In this document: one piece after another, positions 37,143-49,299 of the stretch
Layout of the letters: the number at the start of each line of letters is the position of its first letter
Position numbering within the stretch: the stretch's first letter is position 1
DNA from: Larix kaempferi
Lineage: Eukaryota; Streptophyta; Pinopsida; Pinales; Pinaceae
NCBI GenBank assembly: GCA_027924585.1
Contig: BSBM01000092.1
Coordinates: 8,302,001-8,366,000 of the forward strand
Length of the DNA: 64,000 bases
Direction of reading: 5' to 3'
The notes under the pieces: model-generated
The model's input: the letters and a program-made list of their open reading frames with translations, nothing else
Database searches by the model: none
Told to the model about the DNA's origin: nothing
Made by a program: the position numbers and the translations under genes

Positions 37143-39950
37143 CTTGGTGGGGGATCCATGTTTATTGATTTCATTCCATTCAAAAAAAAATTACACATGT
37201 TTAATATAATCATAATACCTCCTTTTATGCATGATTGTTGACCATCCCTTGATGAAATATTTGGTTAATGGAAGCATAATCATAATACCTTAATTTGTGC
37301 ATGCAGGTTGACCATCTCATGCATGCTAAGTCTTGATGAAATACTTAGCTAATGGAGGCATTTATTTCCTTCCTTTACAAGGCATATTTTTCTTGATAAG
37401 AAAGAGAGGGTAATGAGGGGATGAGAAATTTTGTTAAGGAAGACTAATAATTTTTTTCTAAATATAACACCTATACACATGTTTTCAAAATTAACATATT
37501 TACATGCTATAGATTATTTTTCAAAATTAGCATATTTACACACTATACATTATTTTCACTCTCAATTATCTTTATCAATAAAGTTTTTAATCACTCTTTT
37601 TTAGATTGAAAGAGATTAGTTAAATTGTTTCCTTACTTAACATTATGAAGTGTGTATTTGATTTGCACTTATTACAATCACATGGATTATTGAAGGTTGT
37701 CGCAAGGTTTATTATTAAGTAAAGCAATTGGTTTACAAATATTTTTCTTTTCCATTTAATGTCATTTCTTAATCGGCATGGCCTTTTGTGGATGCTTGTT
37801 ACATTGTGATATTGGGCATGTAAGTGATAATAAAGTAAATTTGTGATACATAATTGACATGTTTTTTTTATTATATTTGACATGTTTATTTATATATTGA
37901 TAATATTAATAATGAATATTTTTTTAATATAATTGTACATTATCAAATGTATGGCGTGTATAAATTTTTATTCATTAAATTTGTAATTTTTAAATTATAT
38001 GACTAAACTATATGTTCAAAATCATTTGTAATGATTATTTGGCATGTACTTGTGAAAATAAAGTAAATTTGTGATATATAATTAGCATGTTTATTTTATC
38101 ATCAATGATATGTTGATAATGTTAATAAGGGATATTTTTGTATGTGTACAAATTTTTATTGATTAAATTTGTAATTTTTATTTTTCATTGCTTAAATAAT
38201 ATTTGTCATAGTCTCCTAGAAATGTATTACGATAATTATTTGAAAAAGTACATAATATTCAAAAAATACAAAACTTGTTAATGGAGATTGTTTAGATTTT
38301 GATTAGTAACAATCAAATGTACAACATTTGGTATTTTAGTATTCTCTATTTAGATTAAAATTGAATATTTTAATAATAGAGTTACAAATGTAAGTTCATA
38401 GGAAATGGATATTCAAACATTGATTGTGATGAAGATTTATATGTATAAAAGTTTCCTGTAACATTTATAACAAATATTAGTAAAGAGATGTAAAGGGGAT
38501 TGGTTGGCATTCTTCAAAGAAGTTAGGAAACATGATGATCATGAATTAGATGCAATGTTCATTATGATTGTAAATGAGGAAGCTATGAAATATGAAAATT
38601 GTAGCATAACTATGAAATATGAAAATTGTAGCATAATTATGAAATATGAAAATTGTAGCATAGTCTCAATCATCTTTTTTGGCATAATCATATACAAGGA
38701 TATAATATAAGAAGTCAAGAAATATTTGAATTTAGTGCACAATTTCAAAAACACAATGGCATCTTAGTTTATCCATCTAAGAGTAAATACTAAGTACATG
38801 GTAAATTACAAATGCACATTAGAAATTGCAAGTTTACATTTTTAATATTTTTACATTGTATCCGATTGGGTGCATGATTGCGGAAAGAGAAAAACTCCAT
38901 GTCCATTAGGCAGGTAGGAAGTAATATCATGAAAGTGAAGGAACTAAAAAGATCAATCCAACCCACTAAAATATTTGTCAGAATATAATATAGTATCTAA
39001 TGACCCCTTACCCTTAATCAAATAGTATAACCCATTTCATAAATAAACAAAACCTATTTCATAAAGAAAGAAATAGGGATTGGCTATTAACTTACTATAT
39101 CTTATCATCATTCCATTTATTATATATCTTATCATCATTCCATATAAGAACAATGTAAATATTCAATAAAGAAAATTACTATACATTATCTTTTTATAAA
39201 TAAATAAAACATATTTCATATAAAAAATAAAGAAATAGAGATTTTACTATTAATATATTACATTTTATCATCATTACATTTAAGAATTACCTAATTACTG
39301 TAAAAATAACTTAGTGTATTTTTATATTCTCAAATATTATGATTCTAAATAATCTTTCAACAAATGAAAATGATTGATATTTTTATAAAAGTATTGTATA
39401 TATATAACATATTACATTTTATCATCATTACATTTAAGAATTACCTAATTACTGTAAAAATAACTTAGTGTATTTTTATATTCTCAAATATTATGATTCT
39501 AAATAATCTTTCAACAAATGAAAATGATTGATATTTTTATAAAAGTATCGTATATATATTACAAATTTTTTTATTCAAGGTAAAATTAAAAAAAAAAAAT
39601 TATTATTATTTTTTCCATTACATTTATTTTAATTTTTTTTTTTAAATTTATATATTTATTAATAACATATATATATATTTTGTTTAAATTTCTTTAACAT
39701 CTATAACATTGTCAAATTTATTGATGTGTAACTTTTTTCATCTTAAATTTTGTATACATTAATAAAAAATTATATCTTTAACAAATTTGACCCTTAATTT
39801 TCATGTTTAAAAAATTCAAATTTAGGAAAGTTTGTGAATGGTGAAGACATCCGGTTCTTAGTCTCTGCTTGCATTCAAGGCACATAGTTGACAACAACAT
39901 AAAATCTGATTATAAGTGTCCCACTTTGATTCGTGATCTCTTCTAAGTAG
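37143..39950. repeat. AT-rich stretch with tandem duplications
   Basis: No gene seen. 38582-38662 holds three copies of a 27-bp unit (TATGAAATATGAAAATTGTA plus GCATAAx) that stays open as nine-residue repeats, probably by chance. 39256-39409 and 39410-39560 are a 154-bp tandem duplication, nearly identical. Confidence 0.6.
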
Positions 39951-40166
39951 CGATATGACACTTACCTGTTTTTTTCAACGAAAAAAGCATACTATTTTTA
40001 TTCATTCCAAATCAAATAGTACAACGATGTTCATGTCAAGAAAGACATATCAGCTTTAAAAGCTTACATAATGATCTGAAAGTCACAAAATAACTTTAGA
40101 GAGATATTCCAAAAAATCCAGATATTTTCAACAGGATTACTATAAAAAAATTTCCAAAACCTGAAC

Positions 40167-40753
40167 TTAATCAAAGAAACTTAACACTCCCATATCATGT
40201 ATATGAGATCCCTGAACTTCTTCCCATAACAGGAAACCTTCCTCCCCATACATAGACTGCTTCAAAATTTTATCTGCCAAGGAGTTGTGTTCTATATAAA
40301 TGTGATCAAATGAAATATTATTGATCTGCTTGATTTCAGTTCTTATCCTATTGCACCAATGTAGAAGAGAATTCACTTTCAAATTGTAATCTCCACTCAC
40401 CCATTTTATAGTGACTCTAGAGTCACCAAATACTTTAAGAACAACAAGACCAAAGATGTTAGCCACCTTTAGAACACACTAGAGGGAAAGGAGTTCATCC
40501 TTCATATTGGTACCCATACCACGGTTGAGGCACAATGTATAAAAATGTTCTTGGTCAAATATATAAATCCTCCAGCAGCACAAAGCCCATTTGTTGTTGC
40601 ACCATCACAAAAAAGAACATGCCTAGTATACTTAGGAGAAAAAATGCCAACTTTAGAGGATTTAAGAGTCTCCTTATCATGCTTATAAGCCATATATAAA
40701 TTTATATCCATAATACCTGCTGTCTGCAAACTCGGGCTCTTATCTCTAAACAC
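40167..40753 (-). pseudogene. LINE-2 RNase H
   Basis: Two pieces separated by a frameshift near 40467-40502. HVLFCDGATTNG carries the first Asp, KVFGDSRVTIKWV the third and HIYIEHNSLADKIL the last His and Asp. It ends SFFD at 40167, the same ending as LINE-1 and the intronic copy. Confidence 0.8.
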
Positions 40754-40828
40754 TGCACATTTTCTTGTATGCCAAATAGTCCAGGCTATAAAGACTGGGA
40801 AGGTGGAATGTGATTTACAATTTCTGAA

Positions 40829-41812
40829 CTAGTTAAGCATACAAATATCAAAAATTTTAGAGCCCCAAATCTGTTGGGTTTTAAGCACATAGCAACATAA
40901 ATTCCAGATGTCTCTCGTAAATTCACACTCCACAATAAGGAGGTTAGTTGTTTCAGAAGATTTCATGCACAAAACACATCTACTAGGCCCGAACCATCCT
41001 TTTTTCAAAATATTTTCCCATGAATTAAGCCTCCCTTGAAGTGCAAACCACATAAAGCACTTAAACTTTAGAGGAATCTAGCATTGCCATAGACGCTTGT
41101 ATGACCACCAGTGTTGAGGATATATGCATTTTTCTTTTATAAACATTATGTAGGCCGACTTAGTAGTTACACTACTAGTACTCACATTACCATTCCATAT
41201 AAGTTTATCTCTCTCCTAGTTAATTCTGTAGACTGCAGAATTTAAAGAGCGAATATACAGGTCCCATTCATGTGCTGCACCACCACCAATAAAACCAAAA
41301 TCCTTTGAGTTCAACCAATATTCACTCCTTAATTTGCTTCTTCCTTTTTTCTTAATATTGTTCAAAGTAACATAATCATATTCTTTTAACATGGAAAGTA
41401 TCTCATCAGACAGATGATAAGCATCCTCCGGACCCAAGATTGGATCAATACCAATCAGTATATCCTTTCCCGATCCTACTTGCCAATAAAGTTCTCTTTC
41501 CATCTAATTATATACCTTGAGGAACCCCGTCCAGATAGGTGAAGCTCCTCTGTTTTTCTTCATTGGACTCCTTAACCAATTTAATACATTGCCTTTGATA
41601 TATTTTACCTGTAATACTTTGGACCACAAAGTTATTCCAAATAGCACCCTCCAAAAGCTCTTTAGTCGTAGCGCCTCATTGAAAGAAGTCAAATCCTTTA
41701 TTCCCCATCCCCCATTAATTTCAGGTAATGAAATCATTTCCCATCCAGCCATTACCAAACAAGATCGCTCTGAGCCTCCAGTCCACAAAAAAATGAAGAA
41801 TAATTTCCTCAA
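40829..41812 (-). pseudogene. LINE-2 zf-RVT region
   Basis: Three open pieces (41812-41504, 41503-41216, 41053-40829). Seen are SWENILKKGWFGPSRCVLCMKSSETT (CxxC of the finger) and WRVLFGITLWSKVLQVKYIKG. Stops separate them. Confidence 0.75.
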
Positions 41813-43035
41813 CGAGTTAATTCAATGTATCTAGGAACTTGTAGAAGAGAAAACCAATAGACAGGTATACCTGTCAACACTGCTTTAACTAGAGTGAACT
41901 TCCCTCCAATCGATAAGAGTCTGTAGGTCCATTGATTAATGTTGGACTCAACCTTCTTAAATAACCACTTCCAATCCCTGATAAGATATCCATTGGGTTT
42001 TAAAAAATAGCCTAAATACTTGAAGCCCTCGTCCAGACAGTAGCACTTGTAAGGAAACATCCCCACAATGTCCCCAATCCTTGAATCATCAACTCTGTTA
42101 TGATAAAAACTGGATTTGGAAGAACTAACAATCACACCCGAGGCATGACAAAATATTTTAATAATTTACTTGAATTTTTCCCATTCTTTCTAAGAGTTAG
42201 TTCCTTCCAATAAAACATCCTGTACAAATAGAAGATGTGTAAGAAATAAACCACTTTATATTTTTAATCCTTTTAGAATACCTTCGTTTTTTTCCTTAGT
42301 GATCAATCTACTAAGTCCTTCTATTACCAGCAGAAATAAAAGTGGGGACAAGGGGTAGCCCTGTCGGATTCCCCTTGAGCATTTGAAGAAACCAGATGGA
42401 GAGCCATTAATCAAAACAACTATATTCAAAGATGAAACACATGTCATTATCTAGTTCAATACCAGAGGAGGGATTCCAATTTGTGTCAAAATGACTCTTA
42501 AAAAAACCCAATTTACTCTGTCATATGCTTTGTCCATGTCCATCTTGAGCACAAATGATTTCAGCTTCTTCTTCTTAATAGAATGTAAACGTTCCTGCGT
42601 AATCCCTACAACATCAAGAATTTATCGGTGTTGCAGGAACCCAAACTGTTTGGCCGAAATATACTTTGAAAGAGCAGGCTTCAGACACAATGCAATAATC
42701 TTATAAATTACCTTATAAGCCAAATTTCATAATGCAATTGGCCTAAAATACCCAAAGGTTTTAGGATTGATGCATTTGGGAATCAAAGTGATAAACGCCG
42801 AATTGAATGCACCAGAGATGAATCCATTTGTTCTAGTATATTCCACCATATTCAAGATATCCAAACCCATAATGTCAAAAAAATGAAAAAACAACTCCAC
42901 TATCCATCCATCGGGCCCCGGGCTCTTCTCTTTTGCAAAGAGTTTTAAAGTTTCTTCAATTTCTTCCAAAGTAACCTCCTTACCAAGGTCCCGAGCCTCT
43001 TGATCATCAAAAAAAATTTGGGTAAAGTATAGCAA
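41809..43035 (-). pseudogene. LINE-2 reverse transcriptase
   Basis: RT in fragments: GPDGWIVELFFHFFD, FITLIPKCINPKTFGYFRPIAL, the KMDMDKAYDRVNWVF block read backwards near 42540-42505, CSRGIRQGYPLSPLLFLLVIEGL, and the catalytic box now FVQD near 42220 where the family has FxDD. The Asp-to-Gln change removes a metal ligand. GFKYLGYFLKPNG follows. Confidence 0.85.
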
Positions 43036-44301
43036 TCTTTAGTTGTGAACTCAAGTCACAATGACCAGGATCCTTATAAATATTGCCAAAAAAACTATTG
43101 GCATAAGCTTGCAATTTTTCCAAACCCGTGACTGAATCTCCTTGTTCATCATTAAGATCACAGATCGCATTAATATTCCTCCTGAAAGTAGCAAATGAGT
43201 GAATTTTTTTTGTGTTTTTATCTCCAAGTTCTATCCATAAAGCTCGGATTTTAAGCCTCCACTCCATTTCTTCCTGTTTTAATAAACTTTCCTTTTTCAT
43301 CTCAAGAAGCTTTAACTTGGCAAAGGAATCACTTCCCAATAAATCAACAAAATTCTTTGAGCGCATATTTTGTATTTTATCCTCCAAATCCTTTATCTCA
43401 CTTAACTCCATTTTCTTATGTTCCTTAGTCCATCTGGTAACTACATATTTGAGTTTTCTCAACTTAAAACAAAATGAATCCAAAAGATTCATATCAGTTT
43501 CCAGATCTAACTTAAGCCAGAAATCCCAAATCAAAGAGCATAACTCAAAATTCTTCAGCCAAGAACTATTAGATTTAAATGGATATTTAATAAAATACAC
43601 ACATTCATACAGTTGGAAGAACACCGGCCAGTGATCTGAAAACTTAGTTTCTCCAACCCACATTCTGTACTTCTGAATAGAATCAAGTAAGGAAGATTTA
43701 ACCAAAACTTTATCCATCCTATTATGTATACCATCAATTCCAATCCTACCATTAGTCCAGGTAGGTGAGAAGACGCTAGGGAACACATCCACAAGATCAA
43801 AGGTATCAATCATACTTGTAAAATAATAAACCAAATCATCCAATCTGGCATGAGAACCCTAGATCTCCGAAGCAATACAGGTGAAATTCAGATCACCTGC
43901 CACAATTAAATTATCAATACTCAAAATTCCAGACGACTTTAGAGAATCCCAAAAACATAGCCGATCCCTGTAGGGCCCATAACAATTTAAAATTGAAAGC
44001 TTTAGGTTTAATATCTTGCTCCATCCATCCATTAGAATGCCCCATTGAGTTCTAAAAACTTGAAAAGAGTATAAACGAGGGTTCCAGGACACCAACAAAC
44101 CCCCATACATACCAACAGAGCTTAAAGCCGACAACTCGCACCCAAGAAGGATGACTGCTATTTTGTTCACCGTAACAAGTCCTCACACATAGTTTCATGA
44201 AGAAAAATAATACTAGGGCTAGTAGCTTGAAATAAATCGATTAAGGCCCTAGCCCTAGAATCCTTACCCAACCCCCTAACGTTTAAGGATAAAAAAGACA
44301 T
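43007..44301 (-). pseudogene. LINE-2 ORF2 start and endonuclease
   Basis: ATG at 44301-44299 begins MSFLSLNVRGLGK, the standard opening of plant LINE ORF2. IIFLHET carries the catalytic Glu, NCYGPYRDR the DNA-contact loop, AGDLNFT the Asp/Asn pair, PTWTNGR, and KFSDHWPV the catalytic SDH. One stop lies near 44172 and another near 43860. After the endonuclease comes the ALWIELGDKNTKKIHSFA linker to the RT. Confidence 0.85.
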
Positions 44302-45913
44302 TAAGGTCTAGTATTAAGGGTATTCAATGCTCTAAGATCCCCAGGAGAAATTGACTTGCAACTCTCATTTCCAACAACCTCCAATCTAGTAGAAATGGAC
44401 TCATAGGATGGAACCCTATCTGGCTCCTTCGAGGACAAATTTTTCTTCTTGTTTCTCCTAATAGTTACATTTTGAAAATGCAGGGTTTGGAGAGGGAGAA
44501 CATTCGGATTTGTCAAAGGATTCTTAGAAAAAATGGCAGAGGTGTGAGACAATCAACCGTCGGGTTAGGTTTATAACCACACTTATTTAAAATATCAGTC
44601 TCCTCTGACAAGAATACCCCAGGAATAACATCAGTATCTGGAACCCTGTCCTCCCCAAAGTTAACCGATGTATCAAGACCACTCACATGGATATTTCCAT
44701 CCCTAGAAGCAATTCTAGACAAAGGGAATTCTACTGTCGTCTTCAAGATATGTGATTCCTCATCCCTACCTTCCTCCTCAAGCCCCATCCATAAGTCTCT
44801 TTTAACCAATAAATTCTCAGTCACCAGTCCCTTGCTAGATAATGGTGTAGTATCCTTCGACACAGAATGAGGAAAGGAGGTCGAGACTAATAAATTAGGG
44901 TTACCCACATTTAAAATGACCTCATCAACAGAGATTCTTTTATCAAGAGATTTCTCGACATCCAAAATAAAATCTAACTCAGCTTTAGTAACAACTTTAT
45001 AAGGAGTTGCAGAAGAAGGTGAACAAATACCCGGAGAAAGAACCTGAGGACTTGGAGAACCAGTGCCAGCCTTTTGGTGTTCCAGTGTCCTCGTCCCACT
45101 ATGTGAATCTTCCCGAAAGCGACCCAGGAGAAAAGGGCACTTAGCTTATGCGTGACCTGTATTCCGACAGAAGAAACATCTAAAAGGGATTTTGAAAAAA
45201 TCCAATCTTTGCCTCCAAATATGAGATCCCCACACAATTTCGACCTCCAAAGGTAATCCCTTGCTCATTTCAAATTCCACCATAACTTTTGCAAACCGAC
45301 GGTCAGTACCAAACAAAGAGTTTTTTTCCACCCTAATAAATCTTCCAACAGTATTTGTAATCCCCGTAAGTATATTCTCTTACCAGAGCTCAATGGGCAG
45401 ACCAGGGATAATCATCCAAAGGTGTCTACGGACCTGTTTCTACCGAAGAGGATCGAAGGATATGCGCCAACGTTTTAAGATCAAGGAACCCTCCTTGAAG
45501 AGCCAGATGCCATCCAATATTTCACTTAGAAAATCCTGTCCAAGAAAGATTAACAATATCCATCTGTTCAACAAAAGATTAACCCTAGGAGAAATGCCCA
45601 CAATAGCGACCCAAAACTCAATAACCCAATCAAGTATTTCATTCCTAGAACCATAAGTGAATTCCAGCCTTCCAACCAAGGCCCTCCCGACTAACATTTC
45701 AATCCTATCCAGGTTAGTTTGTTGGCTAATGTGAAAACTATCCACGATATCTTTCGTCATGATAGCCTTCACCTGTCTTCTCTGTCTCGCCCTTTCACCT
45801 CTGAGTTTTGCATCAGAGTAGGGTTTCAATGAAACCCTCCCACCCCCTTCACACCGACATCGTTCACCAAAATCAAGAGGATTTCTTCTCGATAAGGGAA
45901 TAGGGCCCTCCAT
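44301..45913 (-). pseudogene. LINE-2 ORF1 (DUF4283 plus zinc knuckle)
   Basis: ATG at 45913 starts MEGPIPLSRR. The N-terminal half resembles DUF4283 nucleic-acid-binding proteins: VGRALVGRLEF, then WILLIFLGQDF and the degenerate EGSLILKRWRISFDP. A zinc knuckle follows, CFFCRNTGHAxAKC (CX2CX4HX4C), near 45190-45130, with one TAA/TAG inside. The acidic C-terminal half, after a frameshift near 44540, holds a basic patch (RRNKKKN) and ends LNTRP. Its TAA shares one A with the ORF2 ATG (TAATG). ORF1 would bind LINE RNA. Confidence 0.8.
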
Positions 45914-46084
45914 TAATTTTCCCTAACCGAGAATATCCGGTATACTGACAGGCACGAGGCAAGAGAAGTCGTGCTACAACCCGTCCTCCAATATTCCCAA
46001 ATAAAAGGACACGGAACCCACTACCGCCACCTAACAAAGAAAGGACTAAAAACCCTAGGGCATTCGAGATCAGTTATGAGCTCT

Positions 46085-47707
46085 CGATATGACGCTTACC
46101 TTATTAAAAATATTATTATAACTAAATTTGTATAATGTCTTTGTATATGATACTTGCCTTTCTACAAAGGCATTATACAAATTTAGTTATAATTGCACCG
46201 AGTGAAAAGAGGTGCTCTAACGTGATGTAACGTTGTAATGTTTGTAACAAAATATTAAAAAAAATTCATGTCCTCATAAAATAAAATAAAAATTATGGAA
46301 AGTATTTAAAAAAAATCCATGTTGGTTCATAAAATAAAATATTATGAAAAGTAATTAAAAATAAGATGTCCGTTTATAAAATAAAAACTTAAACCACGAT
46401 CTATCAATCAAGAAAGGTCAAATTTTTTGAGTTTAAATTTAAAAAAACTAATACACCTCAAAAAATTGGATCCCTCTCGATGCTTGATAGATACGGCTTT
46501 AAGATGGATCTATGCTAATAATATTTTTAATTAAAAAATATTTTTGTTAATAAAATTAATTTTCACATATTTTATAAATATTCATTCAATAAAATATATC
46601 ATTGAGAATAATGGATCGTGCATAGCAAAACAACGCAATTGGATACCACTACAAGCATGTTGCTGGTGATAGAAATTCCCCATTGCAAGCATGTGATCGA
46701 AATTATTCATGTAATACTTATGTGTTTGAGTACATTTCATGAAATATGCACAATTAATGCTCCATGCATAATAATAATAGGTTCTTTTGTAATTGTTTTA
46801 TTTTTTTAAACCTAATCAATGTTTAAATTAGGTTTCCGAAGATAAAATGTTAGTCGAGCTTAGTCCCTCTACATCATTTTCCAAAAAAAAAAAATGGGGT
46901 ACATTGCCAATTTTTTTTAAAATCAAATAATATAATATTTACTCTGCAGCAGAGTAATTAAAATTTTTACGATAAGATTTTTTCTAACGATATGCTTAAA
47001 GATACAGAATATATTAAAGATCGTCATAATCTTTTAACTCTTTCTACTTAAAAAAGAGTAAAAATCTTAAATACCATATGGCGGAATGAATATTACTTAC
47101 AAAACAAAAAAGAAAGAATAATACTGTCACATTATGTCCCATTTTCAATGAAGACTTTGCTCTTGCAGCTGGCGGAACAGACGACGATGATATACACAGA
47201 CGAAAAAACGACGCATGCAAAACATGACATTATCACAGATAGATAGACACATACAAAGAAACGACGCATTCAAGACATTGACATTGACACACATAGAATT
47301 GAAGAGTTTCAATTATTTTAAAGATTCTTTGTTTTAAATGCCTAACAAATCTGCTAACTTCCAACCTACTTTCCGCGGGCCCGGAAGAAATCAAGTCGTC
47401 CTATGTACTTACGGAAGAGAGATTGTGGTGTTAAATAAATAACATATCTGACTATCAACTCAAAATCGAAGAGTACATGCAGCATGTGATCGAACTTATT
47501 ATACTCTCTCGTGCTCTGTAATTATTAGTTTTATATGAAATGGATGAATGGTCGATATGCTATTGTAAGAGATTGGGTGGGTTAAGACAAAAGAGGGCAA
47601 CCGACAAAGTGGTCCTCCTGACTCTTTGGATATCCCAATGAATAACACAATAATAATGCGAAAGCACACTGAATAACACAATAAATAATGCTTTGGCATT
47701 ATCGTGC
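46085..47707. other. AT-rich stretch, no gene seen
   Basis: The stretch includes a pair of inverted copies of CATTATACAAATTTAGTTATAAT and its complement at 46106-46193. Short ORFs show no recognisable domain. Confidence 0.45.
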
Positions 47708-48289
47708 CTATTTTGAGGGTACATTTCACCTTTTGGAGCTCATGTGCTTGAGTTTTGTATGGCACTTGGCTTGTCTGGGTTTAGTCCCCACCACATTACA
47801 TGTTTAAATTTTATGGTAAGGGGTTGAGTGTGTGAGTCAGCGGTGAGGTTTTTGGCTTGGCATGTAGTAGGCAATATTCTTCAACCTGCTGCACGCCATT
47901 TAATGCAGTGGCAGTAGGCTTGTTGGCCATTGGATCTCATGCTATTTTGAGGGAATAGTTCACCTTTTGGAGCTCATGTGTTGGAGGTTTGTATGGCAAT
48001 TGGCTTGTGTGGGGTTTATTCCCCATCACATCACATGTTTAAACTTCATGGTAAGGGGCTGAGGGTGTGAGCCAGCGGTGAGGCCTTTGGCTGGGCGAAT
48101 AGCCTTATGTAGGCCATTTAATGCGGCGGTAGTAGGCCTATTGAGCCAGCGGTGAGGCCTTTGGTTGGGCGAATAGCCTTATGTAGGCCATTTAATGCGG
48201 CGGTAGTAGGCCTATTGAGCGTTGGATCTCAAGCAGCTTGAGATCCAATGGCCAACAGGCCTACTGCCGCCGCATTAAATGGCCTACAG
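47708..48289. repeat. Compound tandem and palindromic repeat
   Basis: A 234-bp tandem pair (47708-47941 and 47942 on, each starting CTATTTTGAGGG) contains a 74-bp sub-duplication (GAGCCAGCGGTGAGG... at 48069 and 48143). It ends in a near-perfect palindrome, arms 48181-48234 and 48236-48289, centred on A at 48235 in CTCAAGC-A-GCTTGAG. The blocks GGCCATTTAATGC and CATTGGATCTCAAGC match the fold-back in lipoxygenase intron 3. Confidence 0.8.
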
Positions 48290-49299
48290 CAGGCTAGATA
48301 TTGATCGCCCTTTGGGTGACCCGATGGAAGCCCATGTTTATTTTTCTGCGGGGGGACCGTAGTTTTCTCTTGCGAGAGGTGTTGTCGTCCTTGAATGCCT
48401 CGTGTGACTATGGTAACATTTCTATTTGCCACTTGACAAATTGTTCTCACATCCAAACTTAGGCTAGCCCTGACCTAGGTTTACTGCTACCAACTAGACT
48501 CAGTGATCTACTCCAACTCTAGCTCCGCTCATGTACAGATGCAGGTTTCCCCTGGTCTTGAAAAAGAAAAGTGTACTTGGAGGTTTGTACATGTTGCGTG
48601 AACACTCATATTTTATATATTGTTTGACTTTTCCAGGGATGATATTTTTTTATGCATTATTACATTAGAGCTAAGGTTTTAGCCAAGATATTATTCTTTT
48701 ATTTTGAAGAGCTTGATCCTATAACTCTATATAATAGAATCTATCCTCTTACTTAGTCAATTGACTGTAGAACGAGTGGTTGGAAGGAACCCTTGCTATC
48801 CTCCCTATCAAGACACTTGCTCCTTGGGGGTCGACTTTGACTATATGAGGTGTTGGCATTCTTCCATGTTGGAAAAAAGCCTCCTCCTACATACAATGGA
48901 TTTTTAGAGTGCTCATATATTTTGGAGATCATTTTTCTCAATTACTCTATTGAAAGTTATGTTACTAATGATGTTTTATTGTTACTATGAGGGAAATTCT
49001 ATTGAAGTTAATGTCATAATATTTGATGTTGATTTATACTTATATGTTTTCTTGTTACTGTGAGGAAAATTCTATTGAAGTTAATGTCATAATATTTGAT
49101 GTTGATTTATACTTATTAAGACTTGTTCACAAGGCCAAGGATAAGAGCATTTTCACGACAATGGGATGTAAACTAGGCATGATAATTCATCTTCCTAGTT
49201 TCTTTTTAATTTTGATGTGGAAATAAATATGATTCGCATCAAATATCATATAGAAGGTGGATATTACGGAGGTCCATTACTTTGTGATTAGTTTGTTTC
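48290..49299. repeat. Non-coding stretch with a 73-bp tandem duplication
   Basis: 48979-49051 and 49052-49124 repeat a 73-bp unit starting TTGTTACT, nearly identical. No gene seen. Confidence 0.6.

Larger units (their letters stand above)
39968..46084 (-). mobile_element. Nearly full-length plant LINE (LINE-2)
   Basis: A 6.1-kb L1-like element flanked by a 17-bp target-site duplication, CGATATGAC[A/G]CTTACCT, at 39951-39967 and 46085-46101, with one mismatch. ORF1 (45913-44301) has a DUF4283-like N-terminus and a zinc knuckle. ORF2 (44301 to about 40167) has endonuclease, reverse transcriptase, zf-RVT and RNase H. The 3' terminus matches LINE-1 at 2066. Several stops and a changed catalytic box show that it is now inactive. 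Confidence 0.9.

Noticed and set aside
38504-38710. Repeat protein with MKYENCSI units
   Set aside because: 27-bp tandem repeat is a multiple of three, so an open frame is expected by chance; no flanking gene structure.
45261-45656. 131-codon plus-strand ORF
   Set aside because: Antisense to the LINE-2 ORF1 zinc-knuckle region.
46106-46193. Inverted repeat as a transposon
   Set aside because: A short hairpin only; no target duplication or further arms were seen.
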